Source: Paraflavitalea devenefica (GTDB lineage: Bacteria; Bacteroidota; Bacteroidia; Chitinophagales; Chitinophagaceae). Taken from it: a DNA stretch of 64,000 bases. How positions within the stretch are numbered: position 1 is the stretch's first letter; every line of letters starts with the position of its first letter. Shown here piece after piece: positions 35,003-43,747 of the stretch. The stretch is from positions 124,001 through 188,000 of the forward strand of contig NZ_JAARML010000003.1 in NCBI RefSeq assembly GCF_011759375.1, read 5' to 3'. The translations under genes and the position numbers were made by a program. The notes beneath the pieces are model-generated. The model saw only the letters and a list, made by a program, of their open reading frames with translations, had not been told where the DNA came from and ran no database searches.

Positions 35003-38000
35003 ATGATCAATTTATCGTCCATCGCCTCCAACGTGAACAAAAAACTGCTGTTTGGTATTATTGGCCTTTTGTGGCACCTGCTCACTGTTGCCCAGTCGCA
35101 GGACTTTGTATTTAAGACTTTTACCACTAAAGACGGGCTTTCTTATAATTTGGTGAACAGTCTTTGGCAGGACCGGGAAGGGTATATCTGGATAGGTACT
35201 TTCAACGGGCTGAACCGGTATGATGGATCCCGCTTTGTAGTATTTAAATATGACCGTAATAACCCTCATTCCCTGGCCCATAATAATGTTAGTGCCATCT
35301 GTGAAGACAAAACAGGGGATATATGGCTGGGAACACCTAATGGTGTAAGCCGGTATAATAAGGAGCGTAACCTTTTTATTAATTACCTGCTTGCAACAGG
35401 ATCCGGGGATGCTTCCCGGGAAAATGACGTGAGCAATATTGTTTGTGATCATGAAGGTACTATCTGGGTAACTACTTTAGGAGGGCTGTATGAATTTATT
35501 CCGGGCAGCGATCATTTTAAAAGATACAGATTTGATCCTGCTGATTCTACTACATTAAGTTCAAACCGGGTGCACCGTAATGCTATGACGCTGGATCCTA
35601 AGCATCAGTTATTATGGATCGGCACAGTAAGTGGTATTAATTGTTTTGATATAAAGAAGAAGGTGGCCTTCAGTTACCGCCATAACCCGCAGCAGTTGCC
35701 CTTATTTGATAATCACAATACTTATCCGTTGACTTTTGATAAACTGGGCAGACTGGTGTATGGTGACTATAACCGGAATCAGATTGTTTATTATTCGCCG
35801 GATACCAAATCATTGGCGGATACTGATGCAATAGTGAAAAATAACCCCGGGAATAGTTCTGCTCCTTTATCCCAGCTATTCTTTGATAGAAATAACAATG
35901 CCTGGGCCAGCAGTGCGCATTATTTTGTGACTTACAAACAAGCGAACCAGGAAACCTGGCGGGAGGTAACACATGATGCAGCCAGCCCATCCAGTATTGG
36001 TTCTGATTTCTTCTGGGCAGCCCTGCAAACCCGGGATGGTGCTGTGTATATTGGCGGCTTGTATGGGTTGTCTGTTTATAATCCTGCCCATACTTTTCGT
36101 TCGGTACACAAGCCTGTACAGCAACTGCCAGCACTTAAAAAGTCGCCTAACTTTAATTCCCTTGCTGCCGATGAGCAAGGTGTTTTATGGCTGGGCAGTA
36201 TAGGGAAGGGGTTAGTGCGTTATGACTTTACTACCAACCAGTATGAACATTTCATGGTACCTGCCCGGGGGAAAACGGAAGTGGCTGTTAATACTATTAT
36301 ACATATCGCCCGTATTGATGATGAGCTTTGGTTAAGCACGAATGAAGGTATCCATATCTTCAATCCGGTTACCCACCGGTTCAGGCAATTCAATCCTGCG
36401 GGACCTGAAGAACGATTAGATGAGGCCTATATTCACTGGACCTATATGGACAAGCGAAGGCAGATCTGGTTTTCTGCCTGGTCAAAGTTCCTTTACCGCT
36501 ATGATCCTGCAACCAGGCAATGTGTGCGTTATAACCCGGATAGTGTGCATGTTGATCCTTCTAAAGGCAGTTATGTGAAATCAATATCAGAGGATAAGCA
36601 GGGTAATGTATGGATGGGTACTTACTCTGGCAGGCTGTACAAATATAACCGGGCCAGGGATGATTTTGAATCTTTTATTCCTGACCGGAATAAAAAGCCA
36701 TTGGTTTTGCAACGGCCCATTAATGATCTTTATGCCGATGAAAGAGGCAAGGTATGGATGGCAACAGAAGGTGGAGGGCTTATTCGTTTTGATCCGGCAG
36801 ACAATAGTTTTAAATCATGGATGGAGGCGGACGGCCTAATTATGGATGTGTGTAAAACAGTGCTGCCGGATAAGCAAGGTAAGATCTGGATAGGGACCTA
36901 TGAAGGTTATACCCTATTCGATCCTTTGAATGAAAGCATTGAGAATCCTTATATAGATTTTGGTCAACGGGAGAATAATTTTTTCTCAGGGGGACGGTGC
37001 TTGTTGAATGATGGCAGGCTGGTTTTTTGTAGCGTGGGTAGTTTTATAGTGGTAGATCCCTTGCAGATCAATACCAAGCGTAATAAACCCGTTCCGGTAA
37101 TCAGTGGCATTACCGTCTTTGAGAAACTGACGCCGCTCTACCGGAATAACAGTTCTGTGAACCTTACTTATAAGGAGAACTTTTTTACAATTGACTTTTC
37201 TACGCTGAGCCTGCATCAGGATGCTGCTATTGAATATGCCTACCGCCTGGTGAATTATGATAAGGACTGGGTGATCAGCAACCGCAATTTTGCTCCTTAT
37301 ACAGGCGTAAGCGGCGGCGATTATCAGTTTGAAGTGAAAGCCCGCTATAAAGATGGTCCCTGGAGTGAGGCCACCGTCCTGTCTATTTATATTAAGCCGC
37401 CTTTTTGGGAAACCTGGTGGTTCCGGATTGTGGTGGGGCTGCTGGTGATCGCGTGTATTGTACTGATCGTAAAGCTGCGTGAAAAAAGGCTGGTGAAAGA
37501 GCAGCAGGTGAAGAGTGAGTTCCGGGAAAGGCTTACTTCTTCGGAGATGAAAGCCCTGCGGTCGCAGATGAACCCGCATTTCCTGTACAACTCCTTGAAT
37601 GCCATTCGCCTGTTCGTACTGCAAAACGACAGTGACAATGCCGAGAAGTACCTGGTAAAGTTTGCCCGCCTGATGCGGCTGATCCTGGACAATTCCCGGC
37701 AGGACTGGATCAACCTGGGCAGCGAGGTGGAACAATTGCAGTTGTACCTGGAGCTGGAGCAACTGCGGTTCGACAATAAGTTTGATTTCTCTGTGCAGGT
37801 TGATGCTTCGTTGCACAAGGAGAATACTTCTGTGCCCCCGATGATCATACAGCCTTATATTGAGAATTCCATTTTGCATGGCATTGCCCATAAAAAGAGT
37901 AAGGGAATGATCACGGTGACTATCCAGCCCTCCAACGGTCACCTGGAGTGTATCGTGGAAGATGACGGGGTAGGTCGGGGCAAGGCGCAGGAATTAAAGA

Positions 38001-38176
38001 GTAAGAAGTTAACCTCCCATAAAAGCGTTGGCCTGCAGGTAACCAGGGAACGTTTGCAGCTTATCAGTGAGCGTACGGGCAAAGCGGCCGGTGTGGAGGT
38101 GGTAGACTTGTATAATGGTGTACAGGAAGCTACTGGCACCAAAGTGATTATCTGCCTGCCATTGGTATCGCAATAA
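35003..38176 (+). CDS. Propeller sensor histidine kinase (LytS/His_kinase type)
   Basis: 1057-residue membrane sensor. A signal peptide (KKLLFGIIGLLWHLLTVAQSQ) leads into propeller repeats (FKTFTTKDGLSYNLVNSLWQDREGYIWIGTFNGLNRYDG and many further WIGT/WLGS units, about 30-650), a Y_Y_Y domain (about 670-770) and one membrane helix (WWFRIVVGLLVIACIVLIV). The His_kinase domain has the phospho-acceptor in LRSQMNPHFLYNSLNAIRL near residue 860, then PPMIIQPYIENSILHGIAHK and VEDDGVGRGKA. This kinase class pairs with LytTR regulators, one of which is encoded divergently 970 bases away. The GTG at 35033 is an alternative start that keeps the full signal peptide and fits the promoter position better. 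Confidence 0.93.
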   Translation: MINLSSIASNVNKKLLFGIIGLLWHLLTVAQSQDFVFKTFTTKDGLSYNLVNSLWQDREGYIWIGTFNGLNRYDGSRFVVFKYDRNNPHSLAHNNVSAICEDKTGDIWLGTPNGVSRYNKERNLFINYLLATGSGDASRENDVSNIVCDHEGTIWVTTLGGLYEFIPGSDHFKRYRFDPADSTTLSSNRVHRNAMTLDPKHQLLWIGTVSGINCFDIKKKVAFSYRHNPQQLPLFDNHNTYPLTFDKLGRLVYGDYNRNQIVYYSPDTKSLADTDAIVKNNPGNSSAPLSQLFFDRNNNAWASSAHYFVTYKQANQETWREVTHDAASPSSIGSDFFWAALQTRDGAVYIGGLYGLSVYNPAHTFRSVHKPVQQLPALKKSPNFNSLAADEQGVLWLGSIGKGLVRYDFTTNQYEHFMVPARGKTEVAVNTIIHIARIDDELWLSTNEGIHIFNPVTHRFRQFNPAGPEERLDEAYIHWTYMDKRRQIWFSAWSKFLYRYDPATRQCVRYNPDSVHVDPSKGSYVKSISEDKQGNVWMGTYSGRLYKYNRARDDFESFIPDRNKKPLVLQRPINDLYADERGKVWMATEGGGLIRFDPADNSFKSWMEADGLIMDVCKTVLPDKQGKIWIGTYEGYTLFDPLNESIENPYIDFGQRENNFFSGGRCLLNDGRLVFCSVGSFIVVDPLQINTKRNKPVPVISGITVFEKLTPLYRNNSSVNLTYKENFFTIDFSTLSLHQDAAIEYAYRLVNYDKDWVISNRNFAPYTGVSGGDYQFEVKARYKDGPWSEATVLSIYIKPPFWETWWFRIVVGLLVIACIVLIVKLREKRLVKEQQVKSEFRERLTSSEMKALRSQMNPHFLYNSLNAIRLFVLQNDSDNAEKYLVKFARLMRLILDNSRQDWINLGSEVEQLQLYLELEQLRFDNKFDFSVQVDASLHKENTSVPPMIIQPYIENSILHGIAHKKSKGMITVTIQPSNGHLECIVEDDGVGRGKAQELKSKKLTSHKSVGLQVTRERLQLISERTGKAAGVEVVDLYNGVQEATGTKVIICLPLVSQ

Positions 38177-38205
38177 CGCCTAATTTTTAAGGACCTGATA
38201 AAATA

Positions 38206-38235
38206 AAAACTCCCTGCATGATGCAAGGGAGTTTT
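38206..38235. terminator. Bidirectional terminator
   Basis: AAAAACTCCC pairs with GGGAGTTTTT, with further TGCA pairing inside. A and T runs on both sides let it serve the kinase (plus) and the convergent lipoprotein gene (minus). Confidence 0.88.
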
Positions 38236-38256
38236 TCATTATTAACTGATCGCGCC

Positions 38257-39078
38257 TTATCGTATTTGCTGGTATTGGTATTCGGCTGTTTCTTTAAGAA
38301 TACCCCATTCCTGCCATTTCCGGGTTTTTACATAACCATTTTCATTGAGGCTATAGATGTAGCTGGTACTTTTTGTAATGGTATTGTTGGGTATGAATGT
38401 TTGTTTTATGCTCATTGGAAGGTAATCACTGAATTTGCCGTATAACTGCAGGTATCTTTCTATTTCTGCTGTTTCGGGATTGATGGGGCTTTTGTCGACT
38501 TTCGGACCGATAATTACAAGATTGTATTTAATGGCGGTTGTGTTGGTCAAGACACCCTGCTTGCTATAGTAATTGATCTTTTCCAGGTTTCCATCGACAT
38601 TGTAGGTAAATTCATAACGTTCGTCTGCATCATCGGGGTTTACCTGTTTGATGAGCTGGTTGTTGAAGTATTCATATTTCCAGCTCCATTGAAAATCGAC
38701 CAAATCACCTTTGTATTTTTTAAAGGTAGAGTGGTAGCATTTTCCACTGCCATTGATCATCGTATAATTGGTAGAGTATTTTTTGTTGTCAATGTAGTTG
38801 GTGGCTATTACTCCATTGAATACCCAGGAATATTCGATGTAGTTGGTGGGGCTGAAGATGACCCTCCACAGTTTTCCGTCGTTCTGGTAGTGCAGATAAG
38901 TATTTCCCTGTTTGGTGAGGCGGAATTTGGTTGCCGGGAGGAGGACATTGGTTTGTGTTTCTGTTATTTCATTGGTGCCTGCCTGTGCCGGAGGTGTGGT
39001 TTCTTTTTTACAGGAGGTAATGCCTGCTACGATTACCAGGAGGGCCATTACGAGGTGCTTAACATTTTTCATTTTCAT
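38257..39078 (-). CDS. Lipoprotein with YD-like repeats
   Basis: 273 residues. The signal MKMKNVKHLVMALLVIVAGITSC ends in lipobox Cys23. The mature part contains RHS/YD-like beta strands (YEFTYNVDGNLEKINYYSKQG, YIYSLNENGYVKTRKWQEWG), as in DUF4595-type Bacteroidota lipoproteins; that family call is tentative. Probably outer-membrane attached. Monocistronic, ending at the shared terminator. Confidence 0.75.
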   Translation of the reverse strand: MKMKNVKHLVMALLVIVAGITSCKKETTPPAQAGTNEITETQTNVLLPATKFRLTKQGNTYLHYQNDGKLWRVIFSPTNYIEYSWVFNGVIATNYIDNKKYSTNYTMINGSGKCYHSTFKKYKGDLVDFQWSWKYEYFNNQLIKQVNPDDADERYEFTYNVDGNLEKINYYSKQGVLTNTTAIKYNLVIIGPKVDKSPINPETAEIERYLQLYGKFSDYLPMSIKQTFIPNNTITKSTSYIYSLNENGYVKTRKWQEWGILKETAEYQYQQIR

Positions 39079-39213
39079 GTTTGATTTAAATGATTAAAGA
39101 TTGAATGAATGCGGTCGCAAAGTTGGGGTGTATATGGGCGGGGAAGAAAGGGGGATGAATAACTGGTGTGTACGGGGAGATAATTAACGGGGTGAGGTTG
39201 TGGTGGGTTGTTA

Positions 39214-39243
39214 GCGCCTTCGACAGGCTCAGGCTGACAGGGA
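39214..39243. repeat. Interspersed TTCGACAGGCTCAGG repeat, copy 3
   Basis: GCGCCTTCGACAGGCTCAGG followed by CTGACAGGG; one base of the GGGTGACA tail differs from copy 2. Confidence 0.75.
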
Positions 39244-39246
39244 AAT

Positions 39247-39278
39247 AAAAAAACTCCCTCTTTAGACAAAGAGGGAGT
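39247..39278 (-). terminator. Orphan minus-strand terminator
   Basis: Perfect 11-bp stem ACTCCCTCTTT/AAAGAGGGAGT with loop AGAC, and seven T on the minus-strand 3' side. No protein gene lies upstream on that strand for more than 2 kb, so it should end a non-coding transcript. Confidence 0.75.
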
Positions 39279-39711
39279 TGGGTAAACCATCCAATATGTA
39301 TTCCTTTGAAAAAACTGTAACCTGTGTTGGGAAAAAAGAACCGGGACTGATCTTGCTCGCTTACTGCACTTCATTCATGGTGTTACGGGTTTGGCTGACT
39401 TGATTTCCTTCACAATACTTCACTGCCGTAATGCCTGAATAAATTCGTTTTCAATGTCTGCTATACTTGTCTCACGTCTCTCTGCACAAAGTCCCGGCTT
39501 TTTTAGTTGTCTGATAAGCCGTACGGATAAGGGTTAAATGAACTGCTGTTCCCACGGGCCGCTCTGCCTCTGCTTCTGCATCTTTTGTGGTACGAAAACA
39601 GGGTACGTGTTGAAAACAAAAGGAACAAAGACCATGCTGACAAGGTTTAATATTCTGATAAGGTTCTCTGGTCTGATAAGGTTCATCTGGTTAATTGTTC
39701 CTTTGTTGACA

Positions 39712-39719
39712 CAAAGCTA
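39712..39719 (-). promoter_or_regulatory. Candidate -7 element for a minus-strand transcript
   Basis: The minus strand reads TAGCTTTG, an exact TAnnTTTG match, about 430 bases upstream of the orphan terminator at 39247. The same octamer serves ahcY and the K+ channel gene. Confidence 0.35.
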
Positions 39720-39876
39720 CTACGTACAGCATCCTATAGAAAGAAGTATTGAGCAAAGTGTAGTTATTGGTTAATGAATGGTGGCAAATTGCCTATAAGT
39801 TGTTGGGCGGAGGCTGTAGATGACCTTAAAAGAGATGTATTTACCGGGCTACGTTTGTAGAAACTGCCTTCAACGG

Positions 39877-39908
39877 CCCTTCGACAGGCTCAGGGTGACA
39901 ATGCTCAG
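39877..39908. repeat. Interspersed TTCGACAGGCTCAGG repeat, copy 4
   Basis: CCCTTCGACAGGCTCAGGG plus TGACAATGCTCAGCA; the second GCTCAG is a truncated duplicate as in copy 2. It lies 118 bases upstream of the outer-membrane barrel gene. Confidence 0.8.
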
Positions 39909-40025
39909 CACAGGTTAACAAAATATTAAGCCATTATTGGCCACTACCCACTTGCGGGGTATCGCTTTTGCAGCGCTAATTCTATCTAAAAGCTTATTTT
40001 GCCGTTCATAATCAGGTGGGAAGCT

Positions 40026-41918
40026 ATGCTGTTCAAGTGGTTATTCATTTTTTTTTGTTGTGCCCTGGCCCTGTTGCCGGCGATAGAATCGCCGGCCCAG
40101 GTAACGCCTGATACTGCCATTAAGAAGGTCGACCTGAAGTCTGATACCGTAAAGAGGGCCTCTATTGATAGCTTTATCCTGAAACGCAAAGGGCTGCTGG
40201 GCAAGCTGGCCCGGAACCTGCTTTCCAATAATCCCACCGGGGATGTGGTTACCGGCCCCATCAGGAACGACCTGCTTTTCAGTATTTATAATGGCCGGGT
40301 CATCCGCAGTATTACGATCGCCGGACTTGATTTCGGTACGCTTATTACAGATACCAGCAAAACGTTTAAGAACTGGCTCACGAACCTGGCCAATAATTTC
40401 CATCATAAGACAAGGGGCTACGTGATCAGGAATAACCTGTTCTTTAAGGTGGGCGACCGGGTATTCCCTTACCTGCTGGCCGATAATGAACGTCACCTGC
40501 GTGATCAGCCTTATTTGCAGGATGCCAGGATTGTGATACGGTCATCCGACAGGAGTTTTGATTCAGTGGACATCACCATTTTTACCAAAGATGTATTGTC
40601 TATCGGCGGCTCCTTCCGTATGCACAATAGTACCAGCGTGAGCGGAACGATCCGGGAAGATAACCTGGGCGGCTGGGGCGACCGCCTGCAGGGCAGCCTG
40701 CTGTATGATCAGCAACGCAAGGAGAAGGTTGGTTATGGCGCGGAATTTATTAAGCGGAATATTGCCGGTTCTTTTATTGATGGGTATGTAGGCTACGATG
40801 ATTTTAATGATGCCTTTAACAGCGGGCGGGATGAGGAGATCACTTATTATGCCCGGCTGATCAGGCCATTGGTACATCCTTACCTGCGGTTTACTTATGC
40901 CGGTGAGGTGGCCTACCACAAGACGCAAAATATGTATCTCCCCGATTCTATTTATGAGTCTGACGCCCACTATCGCTATTTTAATTATGATACCTGGCTG
41001 GGATGGAATACCGGTGCTTATAGTGTGGGTAATGTACAAAACCAGAACGGCCGTACGCGTACGTTGCTGGGCGTGCGTTTTTTCAGGAAGCAGTTCCAGG
41101 AGGTGCCGAAGGTGTTTTCGGAGGAGTTTTATTATGACTATATTGATAGGGTAGCTGCCCTGGGCTCTGTTTCGATTTTCCGGCAGGATTTTTATAAGGT
41201 GCGTTATGTGTATGGTTTTGGCCGTAATGAAGACGTTCCTGAAGGTGTTGATGTTTCACTTACTGCAGGCTGGACAAGGACGCAGGGAAGGGACCGGCCT
41301 TATGCCGGCATTGATTTCCAGCGGTTTTATTTCACTGAGAAGGAAGATTATTTTAATTATACTGCCCGCATAGGCGGCTACCTGCATAAGAATACGCTGG
41401 AAGATGTGGACATTCTGTTTAACCTGGACTTTTTCTCCCGCCTGCAAACGCTGAGCAAGAAATGGAAGCAGCGTAGTTTTCTCAGCGCGGGCATTACCCT
41501 GCAGGCAGGTACAGAACTGAATCCCCCGCTGTTCCTGGAAAGCCCGTTTGGCCTGCCGGAAATGCGCAACGGGAAAAGGACGTTTGGAGAGATACGCACT
41601 ACAGTAAAGGGTGAATCTGTCTTTTTTAGTCCCTGGATGTTTTTGAATTTCCGGTTTGCTCCTTTTATTTTTGGTAATGCTACCCTACTTACTCCTGAAA
41701 AGCAGGACCTCAAGAAGAGTGATCTTTACTCCAGTGTAGGGGGCGGTATACGCACCCGTAATGAAAGCCTTATTTTCGGGACGATCGAGTTAAAGGGCTA
41801 TTTTTTTCCCCGCAAGAATTATTTTGGCGATCGCTGGCGGATAGAGGCGAATTCGAGTGTTAAGTTCAAGTACAACCGCCAGTATATTAAGCGGCCTGAG
41901 ATTATTATTGCGAATTAA
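40026..41918 (+). CDS. Outer-membrane beta-barrel, BamA/TamA-like
   Basis: 630 residues; signal MLFKWLFIFFCCALALLPAIESPAQ sets the start nine codons inside the open frame. An N-terminal POTRA-like part (about 80-180: GRVIRSITIAGLDFGTLI, KVGDRVFPYLLADNERHLRDQPYLQDARIVIR, FDSVDITIFTKDVLSIGG) is followed by about 440 residues of alternating strands rich in Tyr, Phe and Gly, the pattern of an Omp85-superfamily barrel. The last residues (KFKYNRQYIKRPEIIIAN) do not end in Phe. Known relatives insert or export outer-membrane proteins, but the sequence is divergent and the role is inferred only. Confidence 0.72.
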   Translation: MLFKWLFIFFCCALALLPAIESPAQVTPDTAIKKVDLKSDTVKRASIDSFILKRKGLLGKLARNLLSNNPTGDVVTGPIRNDLLFSIYNGRVIRSITIAGLDFGTLITDTSKTFKNWLTNLANNFHHKTRGYVIRNNLFFKVGDRVFPYLLADNERHLRDQPYLQDARIVIRSSDRSFDSVDITIFTKDVLSIGGSFRMHNSTSVSGTIREDNLGGWGDRLQGSLLYDQQRKEKVGYGAEFIKRNIAGSFIDGYVGYDDFNDAFNSGRDEEITYYARLIRPLVHPYLRFTYAGEVAYHKTQNMYLPDSIYESDAHYRYFNYDTWLGWNTGAYSVGNVQNQNGRTRTLLGVRFFRKQFQEVPKVFSEEFYYDYIDRVAALGSVSIFRQDFYKVRYVYGFGRNEDVPEGVDVSLTAGWTRTQGRDRPYAGIDFQRFYFTEKEDYFNYTARIGGYLHKNTLEDVDILFNLDFFSRLQTLSKKWKQRSFLSAGITLQAGTELNPPLFLESPFGLPEMRNGKRTFGEIRTTVKGESVFFSPWMFLNFRFAPFIFGNATLLTPEKQDLKKSDLYSSVGGGIRTRNESLIFGTIELKGYFFPRKNYFGDRWRIEANSSVKFKYNRQYIKRPEIIIAN

Positions 41919-41925
41919 AGAAAAA

Positions 41926-41947
41926 GGCAGTGTAGAAACACCGCCCG
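41926..41947. repeat. Hairpin repeat, copy A
   Basis: GGCAGTGTAGAAACACCGCC: GGC-x2-TGT pairs with ACA-x2-GCC. It is a near copy of the element at 42031-42053, both lying between the barrel gene and the tRNA-like gene. Confidence 0.5.
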
Positions 41948-42030
41948 TTCATCAACGATTGCTTGCCATACGAAAAAGAAGTTTGACTCATGTGACACAT
42001 AGTGGCATGCTGCTATGCAATAAAATTGAA

Positions 42031-42053
42031 GGCGATGTAGAAACATCACCCGG
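42031..42053. repeat. Hairpin repeat, copy B
   Basis: GGCGATGTAGAAACATCACC: GATGT pairs with ACATC. It shares TGTAGAAACA and CCCG with copy A, 105 bases upstream, with compensatory changes that keep the stem. Confidence 0.5.
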
Positions 42054-42086
42054 AGGTTCAGGTATGAAAGTTGAACCGATGCAATG

Positions 42087-42157
42087 CAGTTACGGGTGGA
42101 GTCGAACCACCGTAGAAGGTCTTGCCAACCTTCGCCTGTCCACTCGGCCACGTAACT
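42087..42157 (-). tRNA. tRNA-like gene, Cys-type architecture, anticodon reads GCA
   Basis: On the minus strand 71 bases fold as a cloverleaf: acceptor AGTTACG/CGTAACT (7 bp), 3-bp D stem GCC/GGC with loop GAGTGGACA, anticodon stem AAGGT/ACCTT with loop TGGCAAG, variable CTAC, T stem GGTGG/CCACC with loop TTCGACT. The short D stem and short variable loop fit tRNA-Cys and the loop centre reads GCA. Two features are abnormal: position 33 is G where U is nearly universal, and the discriminator base is G where Cys tRNA needs U. CCA is not encoded. It may be an unusual, decayed or repurposed tRNA. Confidence 0.6.
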
Positions 42158-42166
42158 CGTGTTATG

Positions 42167-43393
42167 TTAGGAGCGCCTGTGCCGGTGATATACCCATTGG
42201 AGGTAATACACGCGGATGGTGTTGAAGTACGCCACCAACAGGATGGCTGCAAACAACGCCAGGATATTGAGCCACACAGCCGGATACACCATTATGAATC
42301 CTATGGTGAGGGTTAGTAAGCGTAAAAACTCCAGGTAATAGATCCACTGCTTCTGTTCCATGATTGCCCCGCAATTGATGAGGGTCAGCAATATGGCCAG
42401 CGAGATGAGTACCTGCTGTGTTAATGGTAGGTAATGGTCAAACAGGATGAATATAAAGAGCAGGGCAATGGTTAAGCCAATTTGCCATACTACATACCTG
42501 TTCAATGGCTTGTCGAACGGCGCATTGCTTTGCCGTATCCTGAAGCGATCTTCCGCTATTTCCCGTACAGCGGGATCGATTTGTTCGGGTTTACTGAACA
42601 ATAGCTTGAATTTGTTCCATCCCCCTTTGGTGCGCCGGATAGCGTAGGTAAGCTCGGCCAGAAAATGGAAGTGCTGCCACAGGAAGCTATAGCTTTTTAT
42701 AGGATGCGTTAAGCCATATTTGATCTCAATATTGTCTTCCTCCTTTTGAAAGGTGCCAAAGAGCTTATCCCAGATGATGAATACATCGCCATAGTTTTTG
42801 TCGAGGTACTGTTCGTTGCTGGCATGGTGTACCCGGTGGTGTGAAGGGGTTACCAGCACATATTCCAGGATACCCAATTTGCCGATGAGCCGGGTATGGA
42901 TGAAAAACGGGTAAAGTCCGTGTACCAGTAAGATACTGGTGATCATAGGCGCCGGGAATCCGAGCAAAGGCAATATTGTCCAGAAGCCGGTGCGTATGAA
43001 GGCCTGTAATACCGTAATGCGCGCCGATACGGTATAGTTGAAATCCTCACTCTGGTGGTGGACGATATGGGCTGCCCAGAAGATGTTGATCTCATGGGCC
43101 AGGCGGTGATACCAGTACCACATAAAGTCGGTGCACAGCAATAACAGGATCCAGAGTAAGAGGTTGGGCTTTATGTTGAACAGCCCATAGTGTTTTTGAA
43201 TGTAATCGTATACGAAATAGAATAATCCAACCACCCAAACATCCATCAGCCGTTCGGCAATGCCAATACTGATGTTGGCAATAGAATGGTGCAGGTTAAA
43301 GTAAGGTAGTTTTTTGCGCCTTGCCACTACATATTCCAATATCATGAACGAAACAAAAAGCGGTACTGCAAAGGCCAGTATGTTTAGTTTCAT
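42167..43393 (-). CDS. Sterol desaturase/fatty acid hydroxylase-family membrane enzyme
   Basis: Integral-membrane di-iron oxygenase of 408 residues. The histidine clusters are complete: WYHRLAHEINIFWAAHIVHHQSE (HxxxH and HxxHH, near residues 96-113) and PSHHRVHHASNEQYLDKNYG (near 188-207). There are about four spans around them and a further C-terminal membrane part (about 300-400: WQIGLTIALLFIFILFDH, ILLTLINCGAIME, FMVYPAVWLNILALFAAILLVAYF) that extends the usual about 270-residue core, as in alkylglycerol-monooxygenase-like members. Substrate, probably a lipid, is unknown. Single gene. Confidence 0.9.
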   Translation of the reverse strand: MKLNILAFAVPLFVSFMILEYVVARRKKLPYFNLHHSIANISIGIAERLMDVWVVGLFYFVYDYIQKHYGLFNIKPNLLLWILLLLCTDFMWYWYHRLAHEINIFWAAHIVHHQSEDFNYTVSARITVLQAFIRTGFWTILPLLGFPAPMITSILLVHGLYPFFIHTRLIGKLGILEYVLVTPSHHRVHHASNEQYLDKNYGDVFIIWDKLFGTFQKEEDNIEIKYGLTHPIKSYSFLWQHFHFLAELTYAIRRTKGGWNKFKLLFSKPEQIDPAVREIAEDRFRIRQSNAPFDKPLNRYVVWQIGLTIALLFIFILFDHYLPLTQQVLISLAILLTLINCGAIMEQKQWIYYLEFLRLLTLTIGFIMVYPAVWLNILALFAAILLVAYFNTIRVYYLQWVYHRHRRS

Positions 43394-43426
43394 AGTGAAC
43401 TGTATTGTTTATGGAGTAGCGGATGA

Positions 43427-43747
43427 CTATTTCGGATCGAGTTTTATGATGGTTCTTTTTGCGGGGTCCTGGATGCTTATTTTCCGGGACCTGTATTTAG
43501 GATGTTCTACTACAAGGGTTACCGGTAGCTGCTGCCAGGTAGAGATGCTGAATACCCCATCTTTACCGGAGAGCGCTTCTTCTTCACCGGATATGATATA
43601 GATGTAAGCATTTTCCACCTGCCTGCCATTGAGGCTATGGATAACGTTACCTTCTATTTTTACCGGTTTGGACGGAAATACGTCTGAAGGGTTCATGATG
43701 AGCGCCGGTACTGCTATGAGCCAGCTATAAGCGGATGTAGATTTCAT
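43427..43747 (-). CDS. Small exported protein with carboxypeptidase-regulatory-like domain
   Basis: 106 residues from the ATG of MKSTSAYSWLIAVPALIM. The mature part KIEGNVIHSLNGRQVENAYIYIISGEEEALSGKDGVFSI followed by VTLVVEHPKYRSRKISI matches the CarboxypepD_reg-like beta-sandwich that precedes TonB-dependent receptors, but here it stands alone. It may be a surface adhesion-like or cofactor protein. It lies 33 bases upstream of the sterol-desaturase-like gene on the same strand. Confidence 0.7.
   Translation of the reverse strand: MKSTSAYSWLIAVPALIMNPSDVFPSKPVKIEGNVIHSLNGRQVENAYIYIISGEEEALSGKDGVFSISTWQQLPVTLVVEHPKYRSRKISIQDPAKRTIIKLDPK

Larger units (their letters stand above)
39079..40025. 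other. 947-base intergenic region, repeats and possible minus-strand RNA
   Basis: No protein gene is supported. From left to right: promoter area of the lipoprotein, a TTCGACAGG repeat (39214), a strong minus-strand terminator (39247-39278), a possible structured minus-strand transcript up to a TAGCTTTG element at 39712-39719, TCTGATAAGGT direct repeats (near 39654 and 39672), and another TTCGACAGG repeat (39877). Short minus-strand frames here have no starts and look like decayed sequence. Confidence 0.5.

Noticed and set aside
39247..39719. tmRNA, RNase P RNA, SRP RNA or 6S RNA
   Set aside because: None of the conserved words of tmRNA, RNase P or SRP RNA is visible; 6S cannot be judged without a covariance model.
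39538..39774. 78-codon plus-strand frame
   Set aside because: Its middle is made of TCTGATAAGGT repeats, giving an artificial hydrophobic sequence.
42087..42157. tRNA-Gly (GCC) on the plus strand
   Set aside because: The plus strand has a CTTGCCA loop, but the T-loop TTCGACT and a proper D arm exist only on the minus strand.
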